DNA from: Bradyrhizobium sp. NP1
Lineage (GTDB): Bacteria; Pseudomonadota; Alphaproteobacteria; Rhizobiales; Xanthobacteraceae
Assembly (NCBI RefSeq): GCF_030378205.1
Contig: NZ_CP127385.1
Coordinates: forward strand, 3,636,001-3,700,000
Reading direction: 5' to 3'
Length of the DNA stretch: 64,000 bases
A program made the position numbers and the translations under genes. The notes under the pieces are model-generated. The model was not told the DNA's origin and did not search any database. It saw nothing but the letters and a program-made list of their open reading frames with translations. This document shows positions 40,447-52,666 of this stretch, piece by piece; position 1 is the stretch's first letter, and every line of letters starts with the position of its first letter.

Positions 40447-42522
40447 ATGACCAAGCTGATCATCGATGGCAAGGAGATCGATGTCCCCGCGGAATACACG
40501 CTGCTGCAGGCGTGTGAGGCGGCGGGCGCCGAGATTCCGCGCTTCTGCTACCACGAGCGCCTGTCGATCGCGGGCAACTGCCGGATGTGCCTGGTCGAGG
40601 TGAAGGGCGGGCCGAAGCCGGTCGCGAGCTGCGCCTGGGGCGTGCGCGACTGCCGGCCCGGGCCGAAGGGCGAGCCGCCGGAGATTTCCACCCGCTCGCC
40701 GATGGTCAAGAAGGCGCGCGAAGGCGTGATGGAGTTCCTGCTGATCAACCATCCGCTCGACTGCCCGATCTGCGACCAGGGCGGCGAATGCGACCTGCAG
40801 GACCAGGCGATGGGCTACGGCGTCGACACCAGCCGCTTCGCCGAGAACAAGCGCGCGGTCGAGGACAAATATCTCGGCGCGCTGGTCAAGACCTCGATGA
40901 ACCGCTGCATCCAGTGCACCCGCTGCGTGCGCTTCTCGGCGGAAGTCTGCGGCACGCCGGAAATGGGCGCGACCGGCCGCGGCGAGGACATGGAGATCAC
41001 GACCTATCTGGAGCAGGCGCTGACCTCCGAGCTGCAGGGCAACTTGGTCGACATCTGCCCGGTGGGCGCGCTGACCTCGAAGCCCTATGCCTTCGTCGCG
41101 CGGCCCTGGGAGCTCGGCAAGACCCAGTCGATCGACGTTATGGACGGCGTGGGCTCGGCGATCCGCGTCGATACCCGCGGCCGCGAGGTGATGCGCATCC
41201 TGCCGCGCGTCAACGAGGCCGTGAACGAGGAGTGGATTTCCGACAAGACCCGTCACGTCGTCGACGGCCTGCGCACCCAGCGCCTCGACCGCCCGTATCT
41301 GCGCGAGAACGGCAAGCTGCGCGCGGCGTCCTGGCAGGAAGCCTTTGCCGCGATCGCCGCCAAGGCCGGCCGGATCGACGGCAAGCGCATCGGCGCCATC
41401 GCCGGCGACCTCGCCGCCGTCGACGAGATGTTTGCGCTCAAGGAGCTGCTCGGCAAATACGGCTCGGCGAACCTCGCGGTGCAGGGCGGCGACGCCTTCG
41501 ATCCGAAGGCCGGCCGCGCGTCCTACCTGTTCAATCCGACCATCGCCGGCATCGACCAGGCCGATGCGCTCCTGATCATCGGCGCCAATCCGCGCCGCGA
41601 GGCCGCCGTCCTCAATGCGCGCATCCGCAAGCGTTGGCGGAGCGGCCAGCTCAAGATCGGCGTGGTCGGCCCCAAGGCCGACCTGACCTATGCCTACGAC
41701 CACATCGGCGCAGGTGCGGATTCGCTGTCCGATCTCGCCGCCGGCAAGCATTCCTTTGCCGACGTGCTCAAGGCCGCCAAGCACCCGATCGTGCTGGTCG
41801 GCGCCGGCGCCTTCGGCCGGCACGACGGCGGCGCGGTTCTTTCGCTCGCCGCCAAGCTTGCCGTCGACCTCGGTGCGATCAAGGACGGCTGGAACGGCTT
41901 TGCCGTGCTGCACGACACCGCGTCGCGGGTCGGCGCGCTCGATATCGGCTTTGCGCCGGGCGCTGGCGGCTTGAGCGCGGCGCAGATGACGGCGTTCGGC
42001 ACGCTCGACGTCCTGTTCCTGCTCGGCGCCGACGACATCAGGGTTCCTGATGGCACCTTCGTGGTCTATATTGGCACCCATGGCGATGCGGGCGCGCACC
42101 GGGCCGACGTCATCCTGCCGGGCGCTGCGTACACCGAAAAGTCCGGCATCTACGTCAACACCGAGGGCCGCGTGCAGGTCGCCGGCCGCGCGGCCTTCCC
42201 GCCGGGCGAGGCGCGCGAGGACTGGGCGATCATCCGCGCGCTGTCGGACGTGCTGGGCAGGAAGCTGCCCTATGACTCGCTTGCCGCGCTGCGTCAGGCC
42301 CTGTTCAAGGCGGTGCCGCATCTGATCCGTGTCGATCAGATCGAGCCCGGCAATGCCGCCGACGTCAGGACGCTGGCGGGCAAGGGCGGCACCCTGGAGA
42401 AGGCGCCGTTCAGGGCGGCGATCGAGGATTTCTATCTCACCAACCCGATCGCGCGCGCATCCGCAGTCATGGCGGAATGCTCGCGCCTGGCTGGCGGGCG
42501 GGTGCTGAGCGCAGCGGAGTGA
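40447..42522 (+). CDS. nuoG: NADH-quinone oxidoreductase subunit G
   Basis: The 75-kDa-type subunit, 691 residues, carrying several iron-sulfur clusters. The [2Fe-2S] ligands include Cys34, Cys45 and Cys48 ([16 protein letters not shown]). [18 protein letters not shown] and [17 protein letters not shown] hold the [4Fe-4S] ligands, with the last Cys in [10 protein letters not shown]. The rest is the molybdopterin-oxidoreductase-like domain, without cofactor in complex I. ATG 40447 gives the family start. Confidence 0.97.
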   Translation: MTKLIIDGKEIDVPAEYTLLQACEAAGAEIPRFCYHERLSIAGNCRMCLVEVKGGPKPVASCAWGVRDCRPGPKGEPPEISTRSPMVKKAREGVMEFLLINHPLDCPICDQGGECDLQDQAMGYGVDTSRFAENKRAVEDKYLGALVKTSMNRCIQCTRCVRFSAEVCGTPEMGATGRGEDMEITTYLEQALTSELQGNLVDICPVGALTSKPYAFVARPWELGKTQSIDVMDGVGSAIRVDTRGREVMRILPRVNEAVNEEWISDKTRHVVDGLRTQRLDRPYLRENGKLRAASWQEAFAAIAAKAGRIDGKRIGAIAGDLAAVDEMFALKELLGKYGSANLAVQGGDAFDPKAGRASYLFNPTIAGIDQADALLIIGANPRREAAVLNARIRKRWRSGQLKIGVVGPKADLTYAYDHIGAGADSLSDLAAGKHSFADVLKAAKHPIVLVGAGAFGRHDGGAVLSLAAKLAVDLGAIKDGWNGFAVLHDTASRVGALDIGFAPGAGGLSAAQMTAFGTLDVLFLLGADDIRVPDGTFVVYIGTHGDAGAHRADVILPGAAYTEKSGIYVNTEGRVQVAGRAAFPPGEAREDWAIIRALSDVLGRKLPYDSLAALRQALFKAVPHLIRVDQIEPGNAADVRTLAGKGGTLEKAPFRAAIEDFYLTNPIARASAVMAECSRLAGGRVLSAAE

Positions 42523-42532
42523 GCGTGATCTG

Positions 42533-43603
42533 ATGGAAGAATTCTTCGCAAGCTCATTCTGGACCGGCTTCCTCTGGCCGCTGATCATCATGGTCGCGGA
42601 AAGCCTGCTGCTGCTCGTGGTGCTGCTGATCGCGATCGCCTACATCCTGCTCGCCGACCGCAAGATCTGGGCGGCTGTGCAGATCCGCCGCGGTCCCAAC
42701 GTGGTCGGGCCCTGGGGCCTGCTGCAGTCCTTCGCCGACCTGCTGAAGTTCGTGCTGAAGGAGCCGATCATCCCGGCCGGCGCCAACAAGGGCGTCTTCC
42801 TGCTCGCCCCGCTGGTCTCCTGCGTGCTCGCGCTCGCCGCCTGGGCCGTGATCCCGATGAATCTCGGCTGGGTGATCTCCGACATCAATGTCGGCGTCCT
42901 CTACATCTTCGCGATCTCCTCGCTGTCGATCTACGGCATCATCATGGCCGGCTGGTCGTCGAACTCGAAATACCCGTTCCTGGCCGCGCTGCGCTCGGCG
43001 GCGCAGATGGTGTCCTACGAGGTCTCGATCGGCTTCGTCATGATAACGGTGCTGTTGTGCGCGGGCTCGCTCAACCTCTCCACGGTCGTGGAAGCGCAGA
43101 ACACGCGGGGGATCGCCAGCCTGATCGGCCTGCCGCAGCTCACCATCCTGAACTGGTACGTCTGGCCGCTGCTGCCGATGTTCGTGGTGTTCTATGTCTC
43201 GTCGCTGGCGGAGACCAATCGTCCGCCATTTGACCTGGTCGAAGCCGAATCCGAACTGGTGGCGGGCTTCATGGTCGAATACGGCTCGACGCCGTATCTG
43301 TTGTTCATGCTCGGCGAGTACGTCGCGATCACCACGATGTGCGCGCTGGCGACGATCCTGTTCTTGGGGGGATGGCTGCCGCCGGTGAACCTGCCGCCCT
43401 TCAACTGGATCCCGGGCGTGATCTGGTTCGCGCTGAAACTCTTTTTCATGTTCTTCCTGTTCGCGATGGCGAAGGCAATCGTGCCGCGCTACCGCTACGA
43501 CCAGTTGATGCGGCTCGGCTGGAAGGTGTTCCTGCCGCTGTCGCTGGCGATGGTGGTTGTCGTCGCCGGCGTGCTGCATTTTGCTGGCATCGCGCCGAAA
43601 TGA
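42533..43603 (+). CDS. nuoH: NADH-quinone oxidoreductase subunit H
   Basis: The membrane subunit that connects the quinone site to the proton pumps; 356 residues and eight helices. [26 protein letters not shown] and [25 protein letters not shown] are the two diagnostic loops with the conserved acidic residues. It begins ten bases after nuoG. Confidence 0.97.
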   Translation: MEEFFASSFWTGFLWPLIIMVAESLLLLVVLLIAIAYILLADRKIWAAVQIRRGPNVVGPWGLLQSFADLLKFVLKEPIIPAGANKGVFLLAPLVSCVLALAAWAVIPMNLGWVISDINVGVLYIFAISSLSIYGIIMAGWSSNSKYPFLAALRSAAQMVSYEVSIGFVMITVLLCAGSLNLSTVVEAQNTRGIASLIGLPQLTILNWYVWPLLPMFVVFYVSSLAETNRPPFDLVEAESELVAGFMVEYGSTPYLLFMLGEYVAITTMCALATILFLGGWLPPVNLPPFNWIPGVIWFALKLFFMFFLFAMAKAIVPRYRYDQLMRLGWKVFLPLSLAMVVVVAGVLHFAGIAPK

Positions 43604-43610
43604 GGTCGTC

Positions 43611-44105
43611 ATGAGTGTCAACATCAACGCCACGGCCCGCTCGCTGCTGCTGTCGGAATTCGTCTCGGCGTTCTTCCTCGCCATGCGCTATTTCTTCCAG
43701 CCGAAGCCGACCCTGAACTATCCGTTCGAGAAGGGGCCGATCTCGCCGCGCTTCCGCGGCGAGCATGCGCTGCGCCGCTATCCCAACGGCGAGGAGCGCT
43801 GCATCGCCTGCAAGCTGTGCGAGGCGATCTGCCCGGCGCAGGCGATCACGATCGAAGCCGGTCCGCGCCGCAACGACGGCACCCGCCGTACCGTGCGCTA
43901 CGACATCGACATGGTGAAATGCATCTATTGCGGCCTCTGCCAGGAGGCCTGCCCGGTCGATGCCATCGTCGAGGGACCGAACTTCGAGTTCGCGACAGAG
44001 ACGCGCGAGGAGCTCTACTATGACAAGGCGAAGCTGCTCGCCAATGGCGACCGCTGGGAACGCGAGATCGCGAAATCGATCGAACTCGACGCGCCGTACC
44101 GGTGA
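43611..44105 (+). CDS. nuoI: NADH-quinone oxidoreductase subunit I
   Basis: A ferredoxin-like subunit with clusters N6a and N6b; 164 residues. Two complete CxxCxxCxxxCP sets are visible: [12 protein letters not shown] and [21 protein letters not shown] and the amphipathic N-terminal helix ([18 protein letters not shown]) match the family. ATG 43611 lies eight bases after the nuoH stop. Confidence 0.97.
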   Translation: MSVNINATARSLLLSEFVSAFFLAMRYFFQPKPTLNYPFEKGPISPRFRGEHALRRYPNGEERCIACKLCEAICPAQAITIEAGPRRNDGTRRTVRYDIDMVKCIYCGLCQEACPVDAIVEGPNFEFATETREELYYDKAKLLANGDRWEREIAKSIELDAPYR

Positions 44106-44115
44106 GGCCTAGGGC

Positions 44116-44754
44116 ATGATCCTTCCAGCGCTGTTCTTTTATCTGTTTGCCGGGGTCTGCGTCGCCTCCGCCGTGATGGTGATCGCCTCGCGCAATCCCG
44201 TGCATTCCGTGCTGTTCCTGATCCTCGCCTTCGTCAACGCCTCCGGGCTGTTCGTGCTGATGGGCGCCGAATTCCTCGCCATGATCCTGATCGTGGTCTA
44301 TGTCGGCGCGGTCGCGGTGCTGTTCCTGTTCGTGATCATGATGCTGGACGTCGACTTCGCCGAGCTGCGCGAAGGCTTCCTCGAATACCTGCCGATCGGG
44401 CTCGTGATCGGCGGCGTCTTCATGGTGGAGCTGCTGCTGGTCGGCGGCGGCTGGGTGATCAATCCCGCCGTCACCAAGTCGATCACGGCGGCGATCCCGA
44501 CCAACGTCAGCAACACCGAGGCGCTCGGGCTGGTGCTCTACACGAAGTACATTCACTACTTCCAGATCGCCGGCATGGTGCTGCTGGTGGCGATGATCGG
44601 CGCGATCGTGCTGACGCTGCGCCACAAGGTCAACGTCAAGCGGCAGGACATCAACGTGCAGAATGCACGCACGCCCGAAATCGCGATGGCGGTCCGCAAG
44701 GTGGCGTCGGGGCAGGGGCTGCAGGACGCGGACGCGGCGGAGTGGGTGCAATGA
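44116..44754 (+). CDS. nuoJ: NADH-quinone oxidoreductase subunit J
   Basis: Five-helix membrane subunit, 212 residues. [53 protein letters not shown] is the conserved core, including the flexible third helix that links quinone reduction to pumping. Its stop overlaps the nuoK ATG (ATGA). Confidence 0.97.
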   Translation: MILPALFFYLFAGVCVASAVMVIASRNPVHSVLFLILAFVNASGLFVLMGAEFLAMILIVVYVGAVAVLFLFVIMMLDVDFAELREGFLEYLPIGLVIGGVFMVELLLVGGGWVINPAVTKSITAAIPTNVSNTEALGLVLYTKYIHYFQIAGMVLLVAMIGAIVLTLRHKVNVKRQDINVQNARTPEIAMAVRKVASGQGLQDADAAEWVQ

Positions 44755-45059
44755 CGATCGGGCTCGGACATTACCTCGCTGTCGGCGCCATCCTGTTCAC
44801 GCTCGGCATCCTCGGCATCTTCCTGAACCGCAAGAACATCATCGTCATCCTGATGTCGATCGAACTGATCCTGCTTGCGGTCAACATCAACCTGGTGGCG
44901 TTCTCGACCTTCCTCGGCGACATCGTCGGCCAGGTGTTCGCGCTGCTGGTGCTGACGGTCGCCGCCGCCGAGGCCGCGATCGGCCTTGCCGTGCTGGTGG
45001 TCTATTTCCGCAACCGCGGCTCGATCGCGGTTGAAGACGTCAATCTGATGAAGGGCTAG
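44751..45059 (+). CDS. nuoK: NADH-quinone oxidoreductase subunit K
   Basis: Three-helix antiporter-like subunit, 102 residues, the standard size. The conserved membrane glutamates are in [18 protein letters not shown] and [24 protein letters not shown] 44751 ([12 protein letters not shown]) is the normal start; a GTG three codons earlier is possible. Confidence 0.96.
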   Translation: MTIGLGHYLAVGAILFTLGILGIFLNRKNIIVILMSIELILLAVNINLVAFSTFLGDIVGQVFALLVLTVAAAEAAIGLAVLVVYFRNRGSIAVEDVNLMKG

Positions 45060-45060
45060 A

Positions 45061-45107
45061 CGCATGATCCGGAAAAGTGGGTGCCGGTTTTCCGGTCAGA
45101 TCATGCG
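45061..45107. repeat. Palindromic dispersed element between nuoK and nuoL
   Basis: CGCATGATCCGGAAAA pairs with TTTTCCGG-TCA-GATCATGCG across a short centre. The element starts one base after the nuoK stop and ends 15 bases before nuoL. The CGCATGATCCGGAAAA wording is a well-known intergenic palindrome of Bradyrhizobium and relatives. It could form a strong hairpin within the nuo mRNA. Confidence 0.8.
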
Positions 45108-45122
45108 CAAGGGATTCCACTG

Positions 45123-47192
45123 ATGGTTCAGGCAATCGTATTCCTGCCGCTCCTGGGCGCGATCCTCGCCGGCATCATCGCCGTATTTGGCGCGCATGGC
45201 CGCTGCCCGAGCGGCGACACCGTCGAGCATCATGACGACGCGCATGGCGCCGATGCTCATGCTTCCGATGCGCATGACGCGCACGCCGACGATCACGGCC
45301 ACGACGACCATCACGCCGCCGAGCCGCCGGCGGCAGGCTCGCGGGCGGCCGAGCTGATCACGACCGGCCTGTTGTTCTTGTCGGCCGCGCTGTCCTGGGT
45401 GGTGCTGGTCGATGTCGGCTTCATGCATCACGACGCGCGGATCGCGCTGTTCCCGTGGATCAATTCGGGCGACCTGCAGGTCGCCTGGTCGCTGCGGGTC
45501 GACACGCTGACCGCCGTCATGCTGGTGGTGGTGACGACCGTGTCCTCGCTCGTCCACCTCTATTCGATCGGCTACATGGACGAGGACCCGTACCGGCCGC
45601 GCTTCTTCGGCTATCTCTCGCTGTTCACCTTCGCGATGCTGATGCTGGTGACTGCCGACAACCTGGTTCAGCTTTTCTTCGGCTGGGAAGGCGTCGGCCT
45701 CATGAGCTACCTGCTGATCGGATTCTGGTACCAGAAGCCGTCGGCCAACGCCGCGGCGATCAAGGCCTTCGTCGTCAACCGTGTCGGCGATTTCGGCTTC
45801 CTGCTCGGCATTTTCGCGATCTTCGCGCTGGTCGGCTCGATCGATTTCGAGACCATTTTCCACGCCGCGCCGGGGCTCACCGGCAAGACCGTCGATTTCC
45901 TCGGCTGGCATGCCGACGCGCTGACGCTGACCTGCCTGCTCCTGTTCATGGGCGCGATGGGCAAGTCGGCGCAGTTCCTGCTGCACACCTGGTTGCCTGA
46001 CGCCATGGAAGGCCCGACCCCGGTGTCGGCGCTGATCCACGCCGCGACCATGGTGACGGCGGGCGTGTTCATGGTGGCGCGGCTGTCGCCGCTGTTCGAG
46101 CTCGCGCCGAACGCGCAGGCCGTCGTCATGTTTTTCGGCGCGACCACGGCGTTCTTTGCCGCAACCGTCGGCCTCGTCCAGAACGACATCAAGCGCATCG
46201 TGGCGTACTCGACCTGCTCGCAGCTCGGCTACATGTTCGTGGCGATGGGGGCGGGGGCGTATTCGGTCGGCATGTTCCACCTGTTCACGCACGCCTTCTT
46301 CAAGGCGCTCTTGTTCCTGGGTTCCGGCTCGGTGATCTATGCGATGCACCACGAGCAGGACATCCGCATGATGGGCGGCCTGAAGGATCGCATCCCCTAC
46401 ACCTATTTCGTGATGGTGATCGGCACGCTGGCGCTGACCGGCTTCCCGCTGACCGCCGGCTATTTCTCCAAGGATGCGATCATCGAGTCCGCTTACGCCT
46501 CGGGCAATCCGCTCGCCTTCTACGGCTTCCTGATGACGGTGGTCGCGGCTGGCCTGACCTCCTTCTATTCCTGGCGGCTCATCTTCAAGACTTTCCACGG
46601 CGAGCCGCACGACCAGGAGCACTATGAAGCGGCGCATGAGAGCCCGCTCTGGATGCTGATCCCGATCGGCATCCTCGCTGCAGGATCGATCTTCGCGGGC
46701 TTCCCGTTCAAGGAGCTGTTCGCGGGCCATGGCGTGGAGGAGTTCTTCCGCGACTCCGTGAAGATGAATCCGCACATCATCGAGGAGATGCACCACATCC
46801 CGCAGGCCGTCGCTCTTCTGCCGACGGCGATGATGGTGATCGGCTTCGTGATCTCGTGGCTGTTCTACATCCGCCGGCCGTACATCCCGGTCGAGCTCGC
46901 CAACGACCACCAGATGCTCTACCAGTTCCTGCTCAACAAATGGTATTTCGACGAGCTCTATGACCTGATCTTCGTGCGTCCGATCAAGTGGATCGGCTAC
47001 CAGCTCTGGAAGAAGGGCGACGGCTACATCATCGACGGCTTCGGTCCCGACGGCGTATCGGCGGGCGTGCTCGACGTCACCCGCAACGTGGTGAAGATCC
47101 AGACCGGCTATCTCTATCACTACGCCTTCGCGATGCTGATCGGGGTTGCTGGCCTGATCACCTGGTTCATGTTCGGCCTGGGAGGCCAGTGA
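45123..47192 (+). CDS. nuoL: NADH-quinone oxidoreductase subunit L with His/Asp-rich loop
   Basis: The largest proton-pumping subunit, 689 residues and about 16 helices with the long lateral helix at the C-terminus. The MrpA-like core ([50 protein letters not shown]) is intact. Between helix 1 and 2, residues 36-64 contain ten His and nine Asp (for example [20 protein letters not shown]), far more than usual. Its stop overlaps the nuoM start (TGATG). Confidence 0.97.
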   Translation: MVQAIVFLPLLGAILAGIIAVFGAHGRCPSGDTVEHHDDAHGADAHASDAHDAHADDHGHDDHHAAEPPAAGSRAAELITTGLLFLSAALSWVVLVDVGFMHHDARIALFPWINSGDLQVAWSLRVDTLTAVMLVVVTTVSSLVHLYSIGYMDEDPYRPRFFGYLSLFTFAMLMLVTADNLVQLFFGWEGVGLMSYLLIGFWYQKPSANAAAIKAFVVNRVGDFGFLLGIFAIFALVGSIDFETIFHAAPGLTGKTVDFLGWHADALTLTCLLLFMGAMGKSAQFLLHTWLPDAMEGPTPVSALIHAATMVTAGVFMVARLSPLFELAPNAQAVVMFFGATTAFFAATVGLVQNDIKRIVAYSTCSQLGYMFVAMGAGAYSVGMFHLFTHAFFKALLFLGSGSVIYAMHHEQDIRMMGGLKDRIPYTYFVMVIGTLALTGFPLTAGYFSKDAIIESAYASGNPLAFYGFLMTVVAAGLTSFYSWRLIFKTFHGEPHDQEHYEAAHESPLWMLIPIGILAAGSIFAGFPFKELFAGHGVEEFFRDSVKMNPHIIEEMHHIPQAVALLPTAMMVIGFVISWLFYIRRPYIPVELANDHQMLYQFLLNKWYFDELYDLIFVRPIKWIGYQLWKKGDGYIIDGFGPDGVSAGVLDVTRNVVKIQTGYLYHYAFAMLIGVAGLITWFMFGLGGQ

Positions 47193-48700
47193 TGACGACC
47201 TGGCCCATCCTTTCCGTCGTTACCTTCCTGCCGCTGGTCGGCGCGCTGATCGTCTATGGCAGCCGCGGCGACGATGAAGCCGCTCGCCGCAACGCGCGCT
47301 GGATTGCGCTGTGGACCACGCTGATCACCTTTGCGATATCGCTGATCCTGGTGGCGCGCTTCGACCCGGCCCAGACCGACTTCCAGTTCGTCGAAAAGGC
47401 CTCCTGGCTTGCCACCGGGATCACCTACCACATGGGAGTCGACGGCATTTCGCTGCCCTTCGTGATCCTGACCACCGCCCTGATGCCGTTCTGCATCATC
47501 GCGAGCTGGAAATCGGTCACCGACCGCGTGCGCGAATACATGATGGCGTTCCTGATCCTGGAAACGCTGATGGTCGGCACCTTCTGCGCGCTCGACCTCG
47601 TGCTGTTCTACCTGTTCTTCGAGGGCGGCCTGATCCCGATGTTCCTGATCATCGGCGTCTGGGGCGGCCCGCGCCGGGTCTACGCCTCCTTCAAGTTCTT
47701 CCTCTACACGCTGCTCGGCTCGGTCCTGATGCTGCTCGCCATCATGGCGCTGTACTGGAACGCCGGCACGACCGACATTCCGACGCTGATGCATACGGCG
47801 GTGCCGCGCTCCCTGCAGACCTGGGCCTGGCTTGCCTTCTTCGCTTCGTTCGCGGTGAAGATGCCGATGTGGCCGGTGCACACCTGGCTGCCGGACGCGC
47901 ATGTCGAGGCGCCGACCGCAGGCTCGGTGATCCTGGCGGCGATCCTGCTGAAGATGGGCGGCTACGGCTTCCTGCGCTTCTCGCTGCCGATGTTCCCGCT
48001 GGCCTCGCACGACTTCGCGCCGCTGATCTTCACGCTCTCGGTGATCGCGATCATCTACACCTCGCTGGTGGCGCTGATGCAGGAGGACATGAAGAAGCTG
48101 ATCGCCTATTCGTCGGTGGCCCATATGGGCTTCGTCACCATGGGCATCTTCGCCGGCACCATCCAGGGCGTCGCCGGCGGCGTGTTCCAGATGATCTCGC
48201 ACGGCATCGTCTCCGGCGCGCTGTTCCTCTGCGTCGGCATCGTCTACGACCGCATGCATACCCGCGAGATCGCGGCCTATGGCGGCCTCGTCAACCGCAT
48301 GCCGCTCTATGCGCTGGTGTTCATGGTCTTCACCATGGCCAATGTCGGCCTGCCCGGGACGAGCGGCTTCATCGGCGAGTTCATGACGCTGATCGGCACC
48401 TTCAAGATCTCGATCCCGACCGCGTTCTTCGCGACCACGGGCGTGATCCTGTCCGCGTGTTATGCGCTGTGGCTCTACCGCAAGGTGATCTTCGGCACGC
48501 TGGTCAAGCCATCGCTGATGAGCATCAAGGACCTGACCTTCCGCGAATGCCTCACGCTGTTCCCGCTGGTGGCGCTGACCATCCTGTTCGGCGTCTATCC
48601 GAAGCCGGTGCTGGACATGTCGGCGGCCTCGGTCCAGCAACTCGTCTCCAACTACAACACCGCCGTGTCAGCCGTGAAAGCGGCCGCCTTGCTGCAATGA
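47192..48700 (+). CDS. nuoM: NADH-quinone oxidoreductase subunit M
   Basis: An antiporter-like pumping subunit, 502 residues and 14 helices. [24 protein letters not shown] with the conserved Glu, and [37 protein letters not shown] with the Lys, are standard. ATG 47192 overlaps the nuoL stop. Confidence 0.97.
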   Translation: MTTWPILSVVTFLPLVGALIVYGSRGDDEAARRNARWIALWTTLITFAISLILVARFDPAQTDFQFVEKASWLATGITYHMGVDGISLPFVILTTALMPFCIIASWKSVTDRVREYMMAFLILETLMVGTFCALDLVLFYLFFEGGLIPMFLIIGVWGGPRRVYASFKFFLYTLLGSVLMLLAIMALYWNAGTTDIPTLMHTAVPRSLQTWAWLAFFASFAVKMPMWPVHTWLPDAHVEAPTAGSVILAAILLKMGGYGFLRFSLPMFPLASHDFAPLIFTLSVIAIIYTSLVALMQEDMKKLIAYSSVAHMGFVTMGIFAGTIQGVAGGVFQMISHGIVSGALFLCVGIVYDRMHTREIAAYGGLVNRMPLYALVFMVFTMANVGLPGTSGFIGEFMTLIGTFKISIPTAFFATTGVILSACYALWLYRKVIFGTLVKPSLMSIKDLTFRECLTLFPLVALTILFGVYPKPVLDMSAASVQQLVSNYNTAVSAVKAAALLQ

Positions 48701-48725
48701 CGGAAGTGGGTCTGGGATATCAGCC

Positions 48726-50162
48726 ATGAACTTTGCGACCGCAGGTTATCAATTGCAGCCTGTCCTGCCGGAGATGGTGCTTGCCGTCGGCGCGATGGCG
48801 CTGCTGATGCTCGGTGCCTATCGCGGGCAGGGCACGACCCGGCTCGTCACCGTGCTTTCGATCTGCCTCCTGGTCCTGACCGGCATACTTGAACTGATGC
48901 TGCCGGCAGGCAAGCTGACGACCTTCGGCGGCAGCTTCATCGTCGACGACTTCGCGCGCTTCCTCAAGGTTCTGGCGCTGATCGGCTCGGCCGCAACGTT
49001 GATCCTGTCGACGGAATTCTTGTCCGATCCGTCGCGGCGGCTGTTCGAATATTCGATCCTGGTGCTGCTCTCGACGCTCGGCATGATGATCCTGATCTCG
49101 GCCGGCGACCTGATCTCGCTCTATCTCGGGCTGGAGCTGATGTCGCTTGCGCTCTACGTCGTCGCCGCAAGCAATCGCGACAACCTCAAGTCGACCGAAG
49201 CGGGCCTGAAATATTTCGTGCTGGGCGCGCTCTCGTCCGGCATGCTGCTCTACGGCGCCTCGCTGATCTACGGCTTCACCGGCACGGTGAGCTTTGCCGG
49301 CATTGCGGCGGCGGCCAAGGTCGGCAGCCTGGGGCTGGTGTTCGGCCTCGTGTTCCTGCTCGCCGGCCTCTGCTTCAAGGTCTCGGCGGTGCCCTTCCAC
49401 ATGTGGACGCCTGACGTCTATGAGGGGGCGCCGACGCCCATTACCGCTTTCTTCGCCTCCGCGCCAAAAGTCGCGGCGATGGCGGCCTTCACCCGCGCGA
49501 CCCTGACCGCGTTCCCCGGCATCGTCACGCAGTGGCAGCAGATCGTCGTGTTCGTGGCGATCGCCTCGATGGCGCTGGGCTCGTTTGCCGCGATCGGGCA
49601 GAAGAACATCAAGCGCCTGATGGCCTATTCCTCGATCGGCCACATGGGCTTCGCGCTGGTCGGGCTTGCCGCCGGCACGGTCGAAGGCGCGCAGGGCGTG
49701 CTGATCTATATCACGATCTATGTCGCGATGACGCTCGGCTCCTTCGCCATCATCATCGCCATGAAGCGCGACGGCGTGGCGCTCGAGCAGATCAGCGATT
49801 TCGCGGGCCTGTCGCGCACCAATCCGCTGCTCGCCTTCTTCTTCGCGATGCTGCTGTTCTCGCTCGCCGGCATCCCGCCGCTCGCCGGCTTCTTCGCCAA
49901 ATGGTATGTCTTTGTCGCCGCGATCAAGGCCGGCCTGTTCACGCTCGCCGTGATCGGCGTGCTCACCAGCGTCGTGGGTGCGTACTACTATCTCATGATC
50001 GTCAAGACGATGTATTTCGACGAGCCGCTGACCCAGCTCGATCCGGTGCGCGTGGAGCTGCGCACGGTGCTTGCGGTCGCCGGCCTCTTCAATATCCTGT
50101 ATTTCGTTTATCCCGGACCGCTGGTCAGCGTCGCGACGGCCGCGGCCAAGTCGTTGTTCTAG
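48726..50162 (+). CDS. nuoN: NADH-quinone oxidoreductase subunit N
   Basis: The third antiporter-like subunit, 478 residues. [20 protein letters not shown] and the [31 protein letters not shown] motif carry the pumping residues. It starts 25 bases after nuoM and ends three bases before birA, so the transcript probably continues. Confidence 0.97.
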   Translation: MNFATAGYQLQPVLPEMVLAVGAMALLMLGAYRGQGTTRLVTVLSICLLVLTGILELMLPAGKLTTFGGSFIVDDFARFLKVLALIGSAATLILSTEFLSDPSRRLFEYSILVLLSTLGMMILISAGDLISLYLGLELMSLALYVVAASNRDNLKSTEAGLKYFVLGALSSGMLLYGASLIYGFTGTVSFAGIAAAAKVGSLGLVFGLVFLLAGLCFKVSAVPFHMWTPDVYEGAPTPITAFFASAPKVAAMAAFTRATLTAFPGIVTQWQQIVVFVAIASMALGSFAAIGQKNIKRLMAYSSIGHMGFALVGLAAGTVEGAQGVLIYITIYVAMTLGSFAIIIAMKRDGVALEQISDFAGLSRTNPLLAFFFAMLLFSLAGIPPLAGFFAKWYVFVAAIKAGLFTLAVIGVLTSVVGAYYYLMIVKTMYFDEPLTQLDPVRVELRTVLAVAGLFNILYFVYPGPLVSVATAAAKSLF

Positions 50163-50165
50163 GAG

Positions 50166-50978
50166 ATGGTCTTCAAGCTCGGTCCGCGCGCAGCCTCCGC
50201 AGGTTACCGGCTCTTTGCCTTCGACCGGATCGGCTCGACCAATGCCGAAGCAATGGCGCGCGCCCGCGCCGGCGAGCGTGGCCCCGCCTGGTTCGCGACC
50301 TCCGAGCAGACCGCAGGCCGCGGGCGGCGGCACCGCCCCTGGATCGCGCCGCGCGGCAATCTCGCCAGCAGCATCATCGAGGTGATGGACGTCTCGCCCT
50401 CAGTGGCGGCGACGCTCGGGTTCGCCGCGGGGCTCGCGCTTGAGCAGGCGCTGCGCAGGCTCAGCGTCGAGGCGGCGATGCGTTCGGCCGGTGGCGATGA
50501 ACTGAATTTCTCCTTGAAATGGCCGAACGACGTGCTGGCGGGGCGGCGCAAGCTCGCCGGCATCCTGCTGGAAGCCGAAGCCGTTGCGGGCGGCGGGCTC
50601 GCGGTCGTCGTCGGCATCGGCACCAACGTCGTTGCGGCGCCCGAGGGCACGCCGACGCCGGCGACCTCGCTGGCGGCGCTCGGCGTCCAGGTCGGCGCCG
50701 AAGAACTGTTCGCTGCACTTTCCGACGGCTGGGCCGAGTTTCGCGGCATCTGGGATCTTGGCCGCGGCTTTGCCGAGATCCGGAAGTTGTGGCTCGACCG
50801 CGCCGCGGGCCTGGGCGAGGCCGTCTCGATCAAGTCGGGTGCGTCAACGATCGAGGGCACCTTCGATACGCTCGATGACCAGGGCTGCATGATCGTGCGC
50901 ACGGCCGGCGGGCAGCGCGTGCCGATCACGGCCGGCGACGTCTATTTCGGCTCGGCAGCCTCGACGGGGACAAGTTAA
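50166..50978 (+). CDS. birA: Biotin-[acetyl-CoA-carboxylase] ligase
   Basis: Attaches biotin to carboxylase carrier domains; 270 residues, catalytic domain plus small C-terminal domain without an N-terminal DNA-binding region, so it should not act as a repressor. The biotin-adenylate loop is SEQTAGRGRRHRPW, and FSLKWPNDVLAGRRKLAGIL holds the catalytic Lys. FDRIGSTNAEA is the substrate N-terminal strand. Its last base overlaps the rnj start (TAATG). Confidence 0.95.
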   Translation: MVFKLGPRAASAGYRLFAFDRIGSTNAEAMARARAGERGPAWFATSEQTAGRGRRHRPWIAPRGNLASSIIEVMDVSPSVAATLGFAAGLALEQALRRLSVEAAMRSAGGDELNFSLKWPNDVLAGRRKLAGILLEAEAVAGGGLAVVVGIGTNVVAAPEGTPTPATSLAALGVQVGAEELFAALSDGWAEFRGIWDLGRGFAEIRKLWLDRAAGLGEAVSIKSGASTIEGTFDTLDDQGCMIVRTAGGQRVPITAGDVYFGSAASTGTS

Positions 50979-52648
50979 TGGCGCGCCCGGACGAACTGGT
51001 GTTTGCGCCGCTGGGCGGCGTCGGCGAGATCGGCATGAACCTGTCGGTCTATGGGCTCGGCAATCGCCACCAGGGTTCCTGGCTTGCGGTCGACCTCGGC
51101 GTCTCCTTCGGCGACGAGGAGCATCTGCCCGGCATCGACCTGATCATGCCCGACATCGCTTTCCTCGAGAAGGAACGGAAAAACCTGGTTGGGCTCGTGC
51201 TGACGCACGCCCATGAGGACCATTTCGGCGCCCTGATCGACCTCTGGCCGCGGTTGCGATGCCCTGTCTATGCGACCAAGTTCAGCGCCGCGCTGTTCGA
51301 GGCCAAATGCGCCGCCGAACGCAACCCGCCGAAGATTCCGGTGACCGTGGTGCCTTCGGGCGGCCGGGTCGACATCGGGCCGTTCAATGTCGAATTCATT
51401 CCGGTCGCGCATTCGATTCCGGAATCGCATGCGCTGGCGATCCACACCGAAATCGGCACGGTGCTGCATACCGGCGACTGGAAGATCGATCCCACCCCGA
51501 TCATCGGCCCGCCCACCGACGAGAAACGGCTGCGGGAGCTGGGTGACGCCGGCCTCTTGGCGCTGGTCGGCGATTCCACCAACGCGGTGCGCGATGGCCG
51601 CTCGCCCTCGGAGGCCGAGGTCGCGAAGACCATCACCGGGCTCGTGAAGGCCGCGAGGGGCCGCGTCGCGGTCACCACCTTTGCCTCCAACGTCGCGCGG
51701 ATCAGGGCGGTGGCGGACGCGGCGAAGGCGGCCGACCGCGAGGTCGTGGTGATCGGCCGCGCCATGGAGCGCGTAGTGCAGGTCGCGCGCGAAACCGGCT
51801 ATCTCCAGGGCGTGCAGAATTTCCGCAGCCCCGAGGTCTATGGCCACCTCCCGCCCGACAAGGTGCTGGCGCTGTGCACGGGAAGCCAGGGCGAGCCACG
51901 CGCCGCGCTGGCGCGGATCGCCAACGACGATCACCCCGAGGTCACCCTGAACAAGGGCGATTGCGTGATCTTCTCCTCGCGCACCATCCCGGGCAACGAG
52001 AAGGCGGTCGGTGCCATCATCAACGGGCTGGTGTCGCAGGGCGTCGAGATCATCAGCGACCGCACCCACCTGGTTCACGTCTCCGGCCATCCGCGCCGCG
52101 ACGAGCTCAACGACATCATCGCCTGGACGCGGCCGAAGCTGCTGATCCCCGTCCATGGCGAGGCGCTGCATCTGTCCGAGCATGCCAAGCTGGCGCGCGC
52201 GGCCGGCGTGCCGAAGGTCTTGACCTGCCGCAATGGTGACCTCGTCAAGCTCGGCCCCGGCGATCCCGGCATCATCGACGAGCTGCCTTCGGGGCGCCTC
52301 TACAAGGACGGCTCCATACTGGAGGATTCAAAATCGCGCGCCGTCGTCGAGCGGCGGCGGATGGGCTTTGCCGGCTGCGCTTTCGTTGCGATTGCGATGA
52401 CGCAAAACGGAGAGCTCGCCGACGATCCGGAGGTGGATCTCGTCGGCATCCCCGAGAAGAATGCGGCCGGCGAGGAACTCGACGACATCGTGTTCGATGT
52501 GGTTGTATCCACCGTCCAGGGCCTGCCGCGGGCGCGGCGGCGCGATCCGGACGCGGTGTCGGAATCGGTGCGCCGCGCGGTGCGCGCCGCCGTCAACGAG
52601 CACTGGGGCAAGAAGCCGCCCTGTCTCGTGCATGTGCTGACAGTGTGA
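50978..52648 (+). CDS. rnj: Ribonuclease J
   Basis: A metallo-beta-lactamase-fold 5'-exo/endoribonuclease for mRNA turnover and rRNA maturation; 556 residues. The zinc motif THAHEDHFGAL gives His77, His79, Asp81 and His82. VGDSTNAVRDGRSPSEAEV and CTGSQGEPRAALARIAN are the beta-CASP motifs, and HVSGHPRRDEL and LIPVHGE follow. Translation is coupled to birA. Confidence 0.95.
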   Translation: MARPDELVFAPLGGVGEIGMNLSVYGLGNRHQGSWLAVDLGVSFGDEEHLPGIDLIMPDIAFLEKERKNLVGLVLTHAHEDHFGALIDLWPRLRCPVYATKFSAALFEAKCAAERNPPKIPVTVVPSGGRVDIGPFNVEFIPVAHSIPESHALAIHTEIGTVLHTGDWKIDPTPIIGPPTDEKRLRELGDAGLLALVGDSTNAVRDGRSPSEAEVAKTITGLVKAARGRVAVTTFASNVARIRAVADAAKAADREVVVIGRAMERVVQVARETGYLQGVQNFRSPEVYGHLPPDKVLALCTGSQGEPRAALARIANDDHPEVTLNKGDCVIFSSRTIPGNEKAVGAIINGLVSQGVEIISDRTHLVHVSGHPRRDELNDIIAWTRPKLLIPVHGEALHLSEHAKLARAAGVPKVLTCRNGDLVKLGPGDPGIIDELPSGRLYKDGSILEDSKSRAVVERRRMGFAGCAFVAIAMTQNGELADDPEVDLVGIPEKNAAGEELDDIVFDVVVSTVQGLPRARRRDPDAVSESVRRAVRAAVNEHWGKKPPCLVHVLTV

Positions 52649-52666
52649 TCGCTTGGAGAGTTGCTA

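Noticed and set aside
45096..47120. Open frame of 674 codons opposite nuoL
   Set aside because: NuoL is certain on the plus strand; the antisense frame is Arg/His/Glu-rich shadow sequence.
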